Assembly: GCA_963701735.1 (NCBI GenBank)
Contig: CAVPBI010000019.1
Span: forward strand, 310,001-374,000
Reading direction: 5' to 3'
Source of the DNA: CAWABB01 sp963701735
Lineage (GTDB): Bacteria > Bacteroidota > Ignavibacteria > UBA10030 > UBA6906
DNA: 64,000 bases
The notes under the pieces were generated by a model. The model made no database searches and had not been told where the DNA came from. It worked only from the letters and a program-made list of their open reading frames with translations. Below, piece after piece: positions 56,755-64,000 of the stretch. Positions within the stretch are counted from its first letter, which is position 1; each line of letters starts with the position of its first letter. A program made the translations under genes and the position numbers.

Positions 56755-57912
56755 CTATTTGCGGATGAATTCCCTCAGGAACCCAAGTGCGGTGTCTATC
56801 TCGGAGGGAGTATTATAGAAATGGGGAGAGAACCGGATCAGGCCTTCCCTGAGCGACACGAGGACGCCGGCCCCGCTCAACCCTACGAAGACGCGGCGCG
56901 GGTCGGTGCCTGAGGTGAAGCCGATTGTGACGATCCCTGCCCGCCGAGCAGGATCGTGCGGCGTGTGGATCTCGACTCCGCCGATGTCGCGGAGTGCGGC
57001 AATGAGCCGGCCCGAATTGCCGAGGACACATTCCTCCACGGCAGGGAGACCGACCTCGAGCAGGAGTCCCAGGGATGCGTGCATTCCCCAGAGGGCAGGG
57101 AACGAGAGGGAGCCCGGTTCATACCGCCGTGCGGAGGCGGCCAGCGGCTGGTCGTACTTATAGAATTGCCAGGGGTCTTCGACCGACAGCCACCCGAGGT
57201 GAGACGGAGTGATGCGGGATTGCAGCTCCTCGGTCAGGTACAGGAACCCGGAGCCGTGGGGACTGAGCTGCCACTTCTGGGCCCCTGCCGCGAGCGCGTC
57301 GATCTTCATCGCCTGCACATCCACCCGCACCGCGCCGACCGCTTGAATTCCGTCCACCGCGAAGATGATGTCCCGCCGCCGGCAGATGTCCCCGATCGCC
57401 GCCAGATCCGCGCGGTATCCGGAGAGGAACTGCACGGCGCTGAGCGCGACCAGCCGGGTCTGAGGTTTCAGCGAGGATTCGATCATCTCCGGCGTGACCG
57501 CACCGCGTTCACAGTGAAGGAAGTCGAGCTCCACGCCCGCCTGTCGAAGCGCGATATAGGGGTACACGTTTGCCGGGAACTCGGCGGTGTTCAGGAGGAT
57601 CCGGTCGCCGCCGCGCCAACGAAGGCCGGAGGCGACAATCGCGATCCCCTCCGAAGTATTGGGCGGGAACGCAATCCGGTCGGAAGACGGGGCGTTGATC
57701 AGTGCCGCGACGCGCGAGCGCAGCTCGCCAACCATCTTCATGTCTGTGTCGAACGTATCGAGCGAGCCCGCCGACCGGTCGAACAGGTGCCGCTGCATCG
57801 CTTCGAGCACGCGTGTGGAGAGCGGACCTGTCGCGGCGTGATTAAAGTAGATTCGGCCAGTCGAAATATGGGGGAAGAATGAGCGAATGTGCTCGAGGGC
57901 TGTCGGGATCAT
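56755..57912 (-). CDS. Class V aminotransferase
   Basis: 385-residue PLP enzyme of the cysteine desulfurase/isopenicillin-epimerase-like group. The PLP lysine is in AAGAQKWQLSPHGSGFLYL, with FAVDGIQAVGAVRVD giving the cofactor Asp and a typical start YFNHAATGPLSTRV. There is no extended cysteine loop (no catalytic Cys near the expected place), so cysteine desulfurase activity is doubtful. It stands alone between a secreted protein and an aldo/keto reductase. Confidence 0.88.
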   Translation of the reverse strand: MIPTALEHIRSFFPHISTGRIYFNHAATGPLSTRVLEAMQRHLFDRSAGSLDTFDTDMKMVGELRSRVAALINAPSSDRIAFPPNTSEGIAIVASGLRWRGGDRILLNTAEFPANVYPYIALRQAGVELDFLHCERGAVTPEMIESSLKPQTRLVALSAVQFLSGYRADLAAIGDICRRRDIIFAVDGIQAVGAVRVDVQAMKIDALAAGAQKWQLSPHGSGFLYLTEELQSRITPSHLGWLSVEDPWQFYKYDQPLAASARRYEPGSLSFPALWGMHASLGLLLEVGLPAVEECVLGNSGRLIAALRDIGGVEIHTPHDPARRAGIVTIGFTSGTDPRRVFVGLSGAGVLVSLREGLIRFSPHFYNTPSEIDTALGFLREFIRK

Positions 57913-58071
57913 AGTATCCGTCGATATCCAATCGAGTAGATGTGCTTCACATCAGGCCTTCGTGAATCACGCCATGGTCCGCCCGACGAAGCGAGCCTGG
58001 ATGTGCCGGTCCGATGTGGTGTGCGATGCGCTGGGCTCCGGATATGCCGAGTCATGTGCGCGTGTGAAGCA

Positions 58072-58999
58072 TCACGTCCGCTTCCACCACATGATCTCCG
58101 TGGACGCGAACGCTTTGGTCTTCTCTTCGAGCGCGGCAAGCTCTTCGGGCGCCATCGGATGGAATGTGCGGGCGATCCGCACGTTCGCCTCGACCTCCTC
58201 CTTCGTCCCCATGCCGACGATCGCGAGGCTGACAGGGAGCGAGAGGGCAGTAGCGGATGCTGTCCCCGACATGGCCGGTCACCTTGCCGGCCGCGAGGAC
58301 CTTCATGGCAATCACCCCGATCGAGCGCTCGCGCGCAAGCGGGAAGATGTGCGGCCCGAAGTCGTTCACGAGAGCGTCGGTGGAGCTGAGCGGCACGAGG
58401 GCGGCGGCAAACGGGAAGCGCCGGCACGCTTCGACGATGACTTCCGGGCGTGTGTGGCCGGTGATGCCGATGTGTTTGCACAGTCCCTCATCCCTGGCAC
58501 GCGTGGCGGCGGCGAGCGAGCCTCCGGGGGCGAATACCCGCTCCAGGTCCCCCATGCTGTTCACGGCATGGATCTGGAGCAGGTCGACGTGATCAGTCTG
58601 CAGCCGCTCCAGGCTTCTTCCGATCTCCGCCCACGCAGCGCCGCGGTCGCGTTCGAGCGTCTTTGTGGCGAGGATCGCCTCCTTCCGCCGTGTGCGCATC
58701 ACTGTGCCGACCTTCAGCTCCGCGTCACCATAGGAGCTGGCGCAGTCGACGTAGGTGATACCCGCATTCAGGCACGCTTCAACGACGGCCGCGCCTTCCT
58801 CGAGGGAGTGGCCGCCGAAGCCGATCGTCGCGCATCCGAGCCCGAGAATCGTGGGGTACAGGCCGGTCGACCCGAGCGCTCTTCGCGGGAGGGGTTCCTC
58901 GTCGCCGTAGAGCGGGGCGTACCCGAGCACGCCGGCGGCAAGGACGCCCCCGGCCGTGGTCTTCATGAAGTCGCGCCGCGTGATGGTGGGTGTATGCAT
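58072..58999 (-). CDS. Tat-exported aldo/keto reductase, frameshifted
   Basis: About 308 residues. Twin-arginine signal ITRRDFMKTTAGGVLAAGVLGYA, then an aldo/keto reductase barrel: LGSTGLYPTILGLGCA, YVDCASSYGDAE (catalytic Asp and Tyr), LATKTLERDRG (Lys) and LLQIHAVNS (His). The frame changes near 58250; the ending LPVSLAIVGMGTKEEVEAN is read in another frame. AGGA eight bases before ATG 58999; the start overlaps the galactokinase stop (TGATG), so both are one unit. Similar exported reductases occur in carbohydrate clusters of Bacteroidota and Planctomycetes. Confidence 0.82.
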
Positions 59000-60174
59000 C
59001 AGACTTTCCTGACGGCGGCTCCGGCCGCCGGACGGCATTTCAACACCGGAACGGCCTTTCCTGTCCGGCGTTGATATTTCGTGGCGACGCACGCGCCGAC
59101 CGCGTCGCTCCTGTCGGCGGCGACGAGCGCAATCGCGGATCCGCCAAACCCCGCGCCTGTCATCCTGGCTCCATAGACCCCCTCGCAGGTCGCTGCGATG
59201 TCCACGAGGGCATCCAGCTCGGGTGTGCTCACCTCGAAATCGTCGCGAAGGCTCATGTGCGATTCATACATCAGTTTGCCGAGCCGGTCCAGATTGCCGG
59301 TGTGAAACGCGCGAACGGCCTGGAGGACCCGGTCGTTCTCCCGCACAACGTGGCGGGCGCGCTTCCGCACTGTGGGCTCGAGCGATTCCTCCAGTCCATC
59401 AAATGTGTCGGGATCGACGTCCCTGAGAGCCCGGACGTCCGGGGCGAGCTCAGCAAGCCGCCCGACCGCGGCTGCGCACTCATCGTGCCGCGCGTTGTAC
59501 GCCGAGTCGGCGAGTGCCCGTCGCACCCCCGAATCGAAAACAAGCACGACCGCATCGTCGGGAAAAGGAACAAACTCGGTATGCAGCGTGCGGCAATCGA
59601 TCAGGGTCGCATGGCCCTCGCGCCCCACGGCGCTCGCGAGCTGGTCCATGATGCCGCAGCGGATCCCCACGAACTCATTTTCCGCCCGCTGGCAGAGCCG
59701 GGCCAGGTGCAGCAGCGGCCTGTTGTGGCCGGCCGCGGCCTGGAAGGCGAGCGCCGACGCCATTTCGATGGCGGCCGATGAGCTCAGCCCTGCCCCGCGC
59801 GGGATATTCCCCCGGATGCAGAGGTCGATACCCGGAATCCTGTCGCCCGCACGCTCGAGTTGCGACGCGACGCCCTTGACGTAGTTCGACCACGTCGAGC
59901 GGGAGGAAGGATAGAGATCGTCGAGCGGCGCGCTGACCGAGTCCTGGATATTCTCCGCGAACATCCGGAGGAGCCTGTCGGGCCGCTGCGCCGCCGCCAC
60001 CGCCACGGCACGGTCGATGGCCATGGGGAGGACGAAGCCCTCATTGTAATCCGTGTGTTCGCCAATGAGGTTGACGCGGCCGGGCGCAGACGCCACGACG
60101 GCGGGCGCGCATCCATAGCGCGCCCGAAATGCGGCGATGGTCTCGCGTTCGAGCTCTGTGCGTGAGGTATCCAC
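58999..60174 (-). CDS. galK: Galactokinase
   Basis: 391 residues, GHMP kinase phosphorylating galactose at C1 (Leloir pathway). The galactokinase signature GRVNLIGEHTDYNEGFVLPMAI, the ATP-binding GNIPRGAGLSSSAAIE and the motif GARMTGAGFGGSAIALV are complete; the catalytic Asp is in GIRCGIMDQLAS. Start is GTG 60174; the frame is open far upstream on noncoding sequence. No other galactose genes are in the window; the coupled reductase gene downstream may act on a related sugar. Confidence 0.95.
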   Translation of the reverse strand: MDTSRTELERETIAAFRARYGCAPAVVASAPGRVNLIGEHTDYNEGFVLPMAIDRAVAVAAAQRPDRLLRMFAENIQDSVSAPLDDLYPSSRSTWSNYVKGVASQLERAGDRIPGIDLCIRGNIPRGAGLSSSAAIEMASALAFQAAAGHNRPLLHLARLCQRAENEFVGIRCGIMDQLASAVGREGHATLIDCRTLHTEFVPFPDDAVVLVFDSGVRRALADSAYNARHDECAAAVGRLAELAPDVRALRDVDPDTFDGLEESLEPTVRKRARHVVRENDRVLQAVRAFHTGNLDRLGKLMYESHMSLRDDFEVSTPELDALVDIAATCEGVYGARMTGAGFGGSAIALVAADRSDAVGACVATKYQRRTGKAVPVLKCRPAAGAAVRKV

Positions 60175-60296
60175 CGTGACGAGTCTGCAGGGGAGCGAAT
60201 TCCGCTGCAGTGTAGCGAGAATTGGCTGGAATTGCAAAGCGCCCGCGCGGCCGGAAGCCGCGCGGTGAGTTGACGCGGCACCCGCATCCCGGCAGG

Positions 60297-60325
60297 TTGA
60301 CAAATCGCCCGGGTCATGGTATGTT
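60297..60325 (+). promoter_or_regulatory. Sigma-70-type promoter of the sialidase-like gene
   Basis: TTGACA at 60297-60302, a 17-bp spacer and TATGTT at 60320-60325; start codon 27 bases further on. Consensus -35 with a fair -10. Confidence 0.6.
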
Positions 60326-60351
60326 TGAATGACAGGGAGGAGTTCGGTTCC

Positions 60352-61926
60352 GTGAGACAGGTTCTCGCGTTGCTGGCCGCGTCGTGTGTCGCCGGAAGTA
60401 TGGTCGACGCGCAGGTGCAGAATGTCCGCGTCTCGGCCCCCGATGCCGTCGGGCCCAACGAAGTCAGCATCGCGATCAACCCCGCCAATCCCTTGCAACT
60501 GGCCGCAGGGTCCAACCTCCGCTATTTCTACCGGTCGCCCGACGGAGGCTCCACATGGGCGCAGAGCGTGCTCCCGCCGGGGACGTGGGGTGATCCCTGC
60601 GTCCTCTTCGACGCTGACGGAACGCTCCTCTACGCGCACCTCTCGAACCTGCCCGATCCCGGATACTTCATCGACCGCCTGATCGTCCACCGCTCGACAG
60701 ACGGCGGATCGACCTGGCTGGATTCGGCGCAGGTGGGCTACCGCCCGCCCAGAGCGCAGCAGGACAAAGAGTGGCTGGCCACGGACATGACCCCCTCGCC
60801 GTTCCGGGGTTCGGTGTACATGACCTGGACCGAATTTGATGAATACGGCAGCGTCCTTCCGGGCGACAGCTCGCGGATTCTGTTTTCGCGATCGACCGAT
60901 CGCGGGGCAACATGGAGCGCGCCGGTACGTATCAGCGATCAGGGCGGGGATTGCGTCGACGGCGACAACACAGTCGAAGGCGCCGTTCCGGCCGTGGGCC
61001 CCGGGGGGGAGGTCTATGTAAGCTGGTCCGGTCCGCTCGGCATCATGTTTGACCGCTCCACGGACGGCGGCACGACATGGGGGAGGGACGTCCGGGTGAG
61101 CGACCATCCCGGGGGGTGGGCATTCGATGTGCCCGGCATCTACCGGTGCAACGGCCTGCCTGTCACCGTGTGCGACACCGGCTCCTCCGCCTATCGCGGA
61201 CGGATATATGTCCTCTGGGGCGACCAGCGGAACGGCCTCGAGGACTCGGACGTGTGGATTGCAGCCTCCACGGACGGGGGGGACACCTGGAGCGCGCCGA
61301 CGAGAGTCAATGACGACCTGACGGGGAGGCACCAGTTCTTCCCGTGGATCGCCGTGGATCATGCGACCGGACATCTCTACATGGTCTTCTATGATCGGCG
61401 GGAGACGAGCGGTAATGCGACCGACGTGTTCCTTGCCCGCTCGACCGACGGAGGGAAGACAATTGTCAACATGCGTGTCAGCGAATCGTCGTTCGTCCCC
61501 GACCCGACCGTTTTCTTCGGCGATTACACGAACATCGCCGCACGGGACGGCAGGGTCTATCCCATCTGGATGAGAATGGACGGGAAGACCATGAGCATCT
61601 GGATGGCGAGCTACGTTGACCCGACCGTCACGGAAGTTGCCGGACCTGTATCCGCGCCCGGGGAGTTTGCGCTCCATCAGAACTATCCGAACCCATTCAA
61701 CGGACAGACGCTCATCAGTTTTCAGACGGCTGCGTCAGGGCACGTAATCATGAGCGTGTTCGATGTCCTCGGGAGGCAGGTCCAGGTATTGGTTGACGAG
61801 ACTCGTCCGGCGGGTTCCTATACCGAGCTGTTTGACGCATCCGGGCTCCCGACGGGGCAGTACTTCCTGCGGCTTGCAGCTGGAGAGGGTTTTGTCCAGC
61901 ACAGAAGGATGACGTATCTGAAGTAG
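60352..61926 (+). CDS. Sialidase-like (BNR/Asp-box) secreted protein with T9SS domain
   Basis: 524 residues. Signal peptide (RQVLALLAASCVAGSMVDA), then a beta-propeller with six Asp-box motifs (SPDGGSTW, STDGGSTW, STDRGATW, STDGGTTW, STDGGDTW, STDGGKT), as in sialidases and exo-alpha-sialidase-like proteins. A T9SS type A sorting domain ends it: NYPNPFNGQTLISF and VFDVLGRQVQVLVD. The sialidase arginine triad and the FRIP motif are not obvious, so it may bind or process another glycan. Start GTG 60352 with AGGAG about ten bases before. Confidence 0.85.
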   Translation: MRQVLALLAASCVAGSMVDAQVQNVRVSAPDAVGPNEVSIAINPANPLQLAAGSNLRYFYRSPDGGSTWAQSVLPPGTWGDPCVLFDADGTLLYAHLSNLPDPGYFIDRLIVHRSTDGGSTWLDSAQVGYRPPRAQQDKEWLATDMTPSPFRGSVYMTWTEFDEYGSVLPGDSSRILFSRSTDRGATWSAPVRISDQGGDCVDGDNTVEGAVPAVGPGGEVYVSWSGPLGIMFDRSTDGGTTWGRDVRVSDHPGGWAFDVPGIYRCNGLPVTVCDTGSSAYRGRIYVLWGDQRNGLEDSDVWIAASTDGGDTWSAPTRVNDDLTGRHQFFPWIAVDHATGHLYMVFYDRRETSGNATDVFLARSTDGGKTIVNMRVSESSFVPDPTVFFGDYTNIAARDGRVYPIWMRMDGKTMSIWMASYVDPTVTEVAGPVSAPGEFALHQNYPNPFNGQTLISFQTAASGHVIMSVFDVLGRQVQVLVDETRPAGSYTELFDASGLPTGQYFLRLAAGEGFVQHRRMTYLK

Positions 61927-62032
61927 CGACGCTCGGGCAGCACGCGTCGCGGTAGAACACGCCGCAACATGTGCCGTCGCGCGACACCAGAGCACTTCAC
62001 CATCACGCACCACTACCTTACAGAGGATTTCC

Positions 62033-62242
62033 ATGAGCGAAGAGACGCACACGCAGTCGCCCGAGCCGAAGCCGGTTCCACGGACCGACTCGTCGAACCT
62101 GATGGGGGGGATCGTCCTGATCACCCTCGGGCTGCTGTTCCTGCTCGGCAAGCTGCTGCCGGATTTCAGCTTTTCCGATTACTGGCCCGTGCTCTTGATT
62201 GTGATCGGGGCGGGGCTGCTCTGGAAAGCCAGGAAGACCTGA
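62033..62242 (+). CDS. Small membrane protein, LiaI/DUF5668-like
   Basis: 69 residues: an acidic Pro-rich N-terminus, then two hydrophobic segments (LMGGIVLITLGLLFLL; YWPVLLIVIGAGLLW) around a short loop, the build of the LiaI/LiaF-type transmembrane region. GAGG precedes ATG 62033. Six bases separate it from the related larger gene, so both act together, probably in envelope stress sensing. Confidence 0.8.
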   Translation: MSEETHTQSPEPKPVPRTDSSNLMGGIVLITLGLLFLLGKLLPDFSFSDYWPVLLIVIGAGLLWKARKT

Positions 62243-62248
62243 GGAGGG

Positions 62249-63166
62249 ATGACCATGAACAAGGGAAGACTTTTCTGGGGTTCGTTCCTGCTGGGGCTCG
62301 GCGTGTTCGTGCTGCTGGATCGGTCCGGCGCGCTGGTCATCGAGTGGGGTGGCATCTGGGCGTTCTGGCCGGTGCTCCTGATACTGATCGGAGTGTCGGT
62401 GCTGGGCGGCTCCGGGATTCTCGGGCGCTTCGCGTCAGTCCTGACCGGGCTCCTCGCAGCGGCGCTGGTCGTTGCGTTCATGAATTTCGGCCACGGGGCC
62501 GGTGACAAACGGGACGGGAAGGAAGCGGTGCTGACCGAAGCGATGGCGCCCGGAACCACGAGAGCGGCATTCTCGCTTGATGCCGGGGTGGGGACGTTCG
62601 TGATCGGAGGGAACAGCGAGCAGTTGATGGAGGCGAGGATCGATTCCGACCCGTGGACATACAGCGTGGGCCGGGACTCTTCCGGCGACCAGGACCGGGT
62701 GCGGCTCTGGATGGACCACCACGACGGGGTTACGTGGGGGTGGAGCGTGAGGAACACCGTAGAGGTCGGTCTGAATCCGGCGCCCGCGTGGGATATCGAG
62801 GTGGATGCGGGCGCTGCCCGTGTCGATGCCGATTTCCGTACTCTCGCCGTTGAACATCTTCGCCTGTCGTCGGGCGCATCGACCATCAAGGTGCAGCTCG
62901 GATCGCGCGCGGAAGAGTGCACGGTAACGCTCGAGACCGGCGTTTCCTCGGTCCGCATCTATGTGCCGGAGTCGGTGGGATGCGACGTGCGGATTGAAGC
63001 GCCCATGTCGGCGAAGAGGCTCCCCGGGTTCGAGAAGCGGGAGGATGGTTGGTACGAAACCGACAACATCGCGACCGCGACGCGGAAGATTCACCTTGAC
63101 ATCGACGCCGGCGTTTCCAGCATCAGGGTGATCCGGGTCGCCAGCGACGAGGGTGTGGAGTTGTAG
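62249..63166 (+). CDS. LiaF-like membrane protein with a beta-stack domain
   Basis: 305 residues: N-terminal membrane segments (FWGSFLLGLGVFVLL; FWPVLLILIGVSVLGG; VLTGLLAAALVVAFM) like those of DUF5668/LiaF proteins, then a soluble repetitive beta domain (residues about 105-300; toast-rack type, with SLDAGVGTFVIGGN, DVDAGAARVDAD-like and SLETGVSSVRIYVPE strands). In Firmicutes LiaF controls a histidine kinase; here no kinase gene is adjacent. It forms a pair with the 69-residue protein upstream. Confidence 0.85.
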   Translation: MTMNKGRLFWGSFLLGLGVFVLLDRSGALVIEWGGIWAFWPVLLILIGVSVLGGSGILGRFASVLTGLLAAALVVAFMNFGHGAGDKRDGKEAVLTEAMAPGTTRAAFSLDAGVGTFVIGGNSEQLMEARIDSDPWTYSVGRDSSGDQDRVRLWMDHHDGVTWGWSVRNTVEVGLNPAPAWDIEVDAGAARVDADFRTLAVEHLRLSSGASTIKVQLGSRAEECTVTLETGVSSVRIYVPESVGCDVRIEAPMSAKRLPGFEKREDGWYETDNIATATRKIHLDIDAGVSSIRVIRVASDEGVEL

Positions 63167-63176
63167 CGTTTGCGGC

Positions 63177-63668
63177 TCAGGTTCCCTTTTCTTCGAAGGT
63201 CCCCGTCTTCCTGTTTTTCTGGACGTTCGTCCAGTGGAAGCAGCGCCCGTTCATGGCGATGTAGACGCCGTGCGGCAGGGTCTGGGCGAACGCCATGGCG
63301 CTGCCAAGGTTGAAGAGTCCGTCCGAGCTTCCGAACTTGTAGGGGATCATCGCGCCGGTCAGGACGACAGTCTTCTCTTTCACCTTCTCTCCCAGCGCGC
63401 GTGCGGTGATCTCCATGGTGTCGGTACCGTGCGTCACCAGGATGCGCTCTTCGGTTGCCCTCAGGCAGTTCTCCACGATGATCGACCGGTCCGCGTCGGT
63501 CATCTCAAGGCTATCCACCATCATCAGCGTTCGGATCTGGGTCGGCACGCGGGAGCGGGCGAGCGACAGCATTTCGGGGAGGTGAGTATCCTTGAAGTAC
63601 AATTTCCCTGTAAGCTCGTCGTATTCCTTGTCGAAAGTTCCACCCGTGACAAACACTCGAATATCCAT
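63177..63668 (-). CDS. Short asparaginase-domain protein
   Basis: 163 residues matching only the N-terminal domain of L-asparaginases: VTGGTFDKEYDELTG (first catalytic Thr motif TGGT), MTDADRSIIVENC, LVTHGTDTMEIT (second Thr/Asp motif HGTDTM) and VVLTGAMIPYKFGSSDG. Full enzymes have about 320-340 residues, but stand-alone forms of this size occur in many bacteria. ATG 63668 with AGGG seven bases upstream; the longer open frame upstream is not protein-like. Confidence 0.88.
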   Translation of the reverse strand: MDIRVFVTGGTFDKEYDELTGKLYFKDTHLPEMLSLARSRVPTQIRTLMMVDSLEMTDADRSIIVENCLRATEERILVTHGTDTMEITARALGEKVKEKTVVLTGAMIPYKFGSSDGLFNLGSAMAFAQTLPHGVYIAMNGRCFHWTNVQKNRKTGTFEEKGT

Positions 63669-63843
63669 GATGTGCCCTGCATGTGTCGAATGCGGCGCGG
63701 ATTCGGTCCCGGAGGCGGCACCGATGAGATGACATCGGCGGGACGCCTCGTCCAGCTCAAAGGATACGGAAGCGAAACCAAAAAAACCAATCAGGGGCGC
63801 CCCTTTTCGCGGTTTCTTGGTCACAGAATTTTCCGGTTCGGTT

Positions 63844-63855
63844 TGACCATGGTCA
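63844..63855. other. 12-bp palindrome in a divergent promoter region
   Basis: TGACCATGGTCA lies between the divergent asparaginase gene and the gene starting at 63942. It could be an operator, but a palindrome this short may be chance. Confidence 0.3.
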
Positions 63856-63941
63856 CATCGCAATCGGGAACGATAGTGTATCTTGAGTACAGTAATCGGA
63901 AACACATGCGGCGGCAGAAAGAACAGGAAGGAGACAGGACA

Positions 63942-64000
63942 ATGAAAGGCAAGCTCGTGGTACTGGTGATCGTCGGCTGGATGACCCTGACGTTTCTCTA
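63942..64000 (+). CDS. Start of a gene with a signal peptide, cut by the window end
   Basis: ATG 63942 with AGGAAGGAG upstream begins a signal-peptide-like sequence (MKGKLVVLVIVGWMTLTFL). Only 19 residues are visible, so the product cannot be named. Confidence 0.6.
   Translation, partial: MKGKLVVLVIVGWMTLTFL

Noticed and set aside
60175..61677. Long extension of galactokinase opposite the sialidase-like gene
   Set aside because: It mirrors the Asp-box gene on the other strand and has no galactokinase-like sequence before residue 1 at 60174.
1..64000. tRNA, rRNA or complete insertion sequences
   Set aside because: No cloverleaf with a GTTCGAATCC-like arm, no rRNA segment and no transposase frame were recognised anywhere.

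Overview
The window comes from a GC-rich bacterium of the Fibrobacteres-Chlorobi-Bacteroidetes (FCB) superphylum, most like Ignavibacteria, Kryptonia or Rhodothermia. The evidence is three secreted proteins ending in the NFPNPFN-type C-terminal signal of the type IX secretion system (T9SS), plus a DUF5916 outer-membrane protein and a DUF5117-type lipoprotein protease common in that group. There are no rRNA or tRNA genes and no CRISPR array. At least 13 genes are recognisable only by joining two or three reading frames, so either the assembly carries many small indels or several genes are decaying.

Layout. 1-2808 (+): two T9SS cargo genes, the second badly broken. 2960-6933 (-): methionine operon metY-metX-asd with its own promoter, SAM-I riboswitch and terminator. 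7081-16106 (-): an Omp85 barrel, a very long TamB-like protein and a TamA/BamA-like barrel, an envelope assembly module. 16175-16303: direct repeats. 16466-17653 (-): M24 Xaa-Pro peptidase. 18254-20443 (-): DUF5916 protein. 20521-25909 (-): complete hydroxyproline catabolic operon (epimerase, FAD dehydrogenase, deaminase, semialdehyde dehydrogenase) with a GntR regulator and a likely operator in its promoter.

26097-31010 (+): a small carboxymuconolactone decarboxylase-like protein, then a redox cluster: Rrf2 regulator, NapH/NosR-type membrane ferredoxin, methyltransferase, octaheme cytochrome of the hydroxylamine oxidoreductase family, DUF4920 protein. It ends in a strong terminator. Immediately behind the terminator lies what looks like the 5' part of a group II intron, followed by an 18-bp perfect palindrome that also occurs beside the terminator and twice more at 45.6-45.7 kb.

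31532-43060 (+): a signalling block: NtrC-type sigma-54 activator, PAS histidine kinase, REC-PAS-kinase-REC hybrid, a giant hybrid kinase ending in HPt, and two small receiver proteins with paired cysteines. A near-perfect sigma-54 promoter precedes the giant kinase. 43084-45365 (-): NfnA/NfnB electron-bifurcating transhydrogenase. 45809-46669 (-): HtpX protease. 46908-55142 (+): uridine kinase, lipoprotein metalloprotease, then a surface-polysaccharide cluster (sugar transferase, two GT2 enzymes, two radical SAM proteins). 55214-60174 (-): secreted NHL-like protein, class V aminotransferase, Tat-exported aldo/keto reductase, galactokinase. 60352-64000: a sialidase-like T9SS protein, two LiaF-like membrane proteins, a short asparaginase (-) and the start of one more gene.

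Metabolically the window suggests a peptide- and sugar-scavenging organism with low-redox-potential electron transfer (Nfn, polyferredoxin, multiheme cytochrome). The M24 peptidase beside the hydroxyproline operon would fit use of collagen-like peptides.
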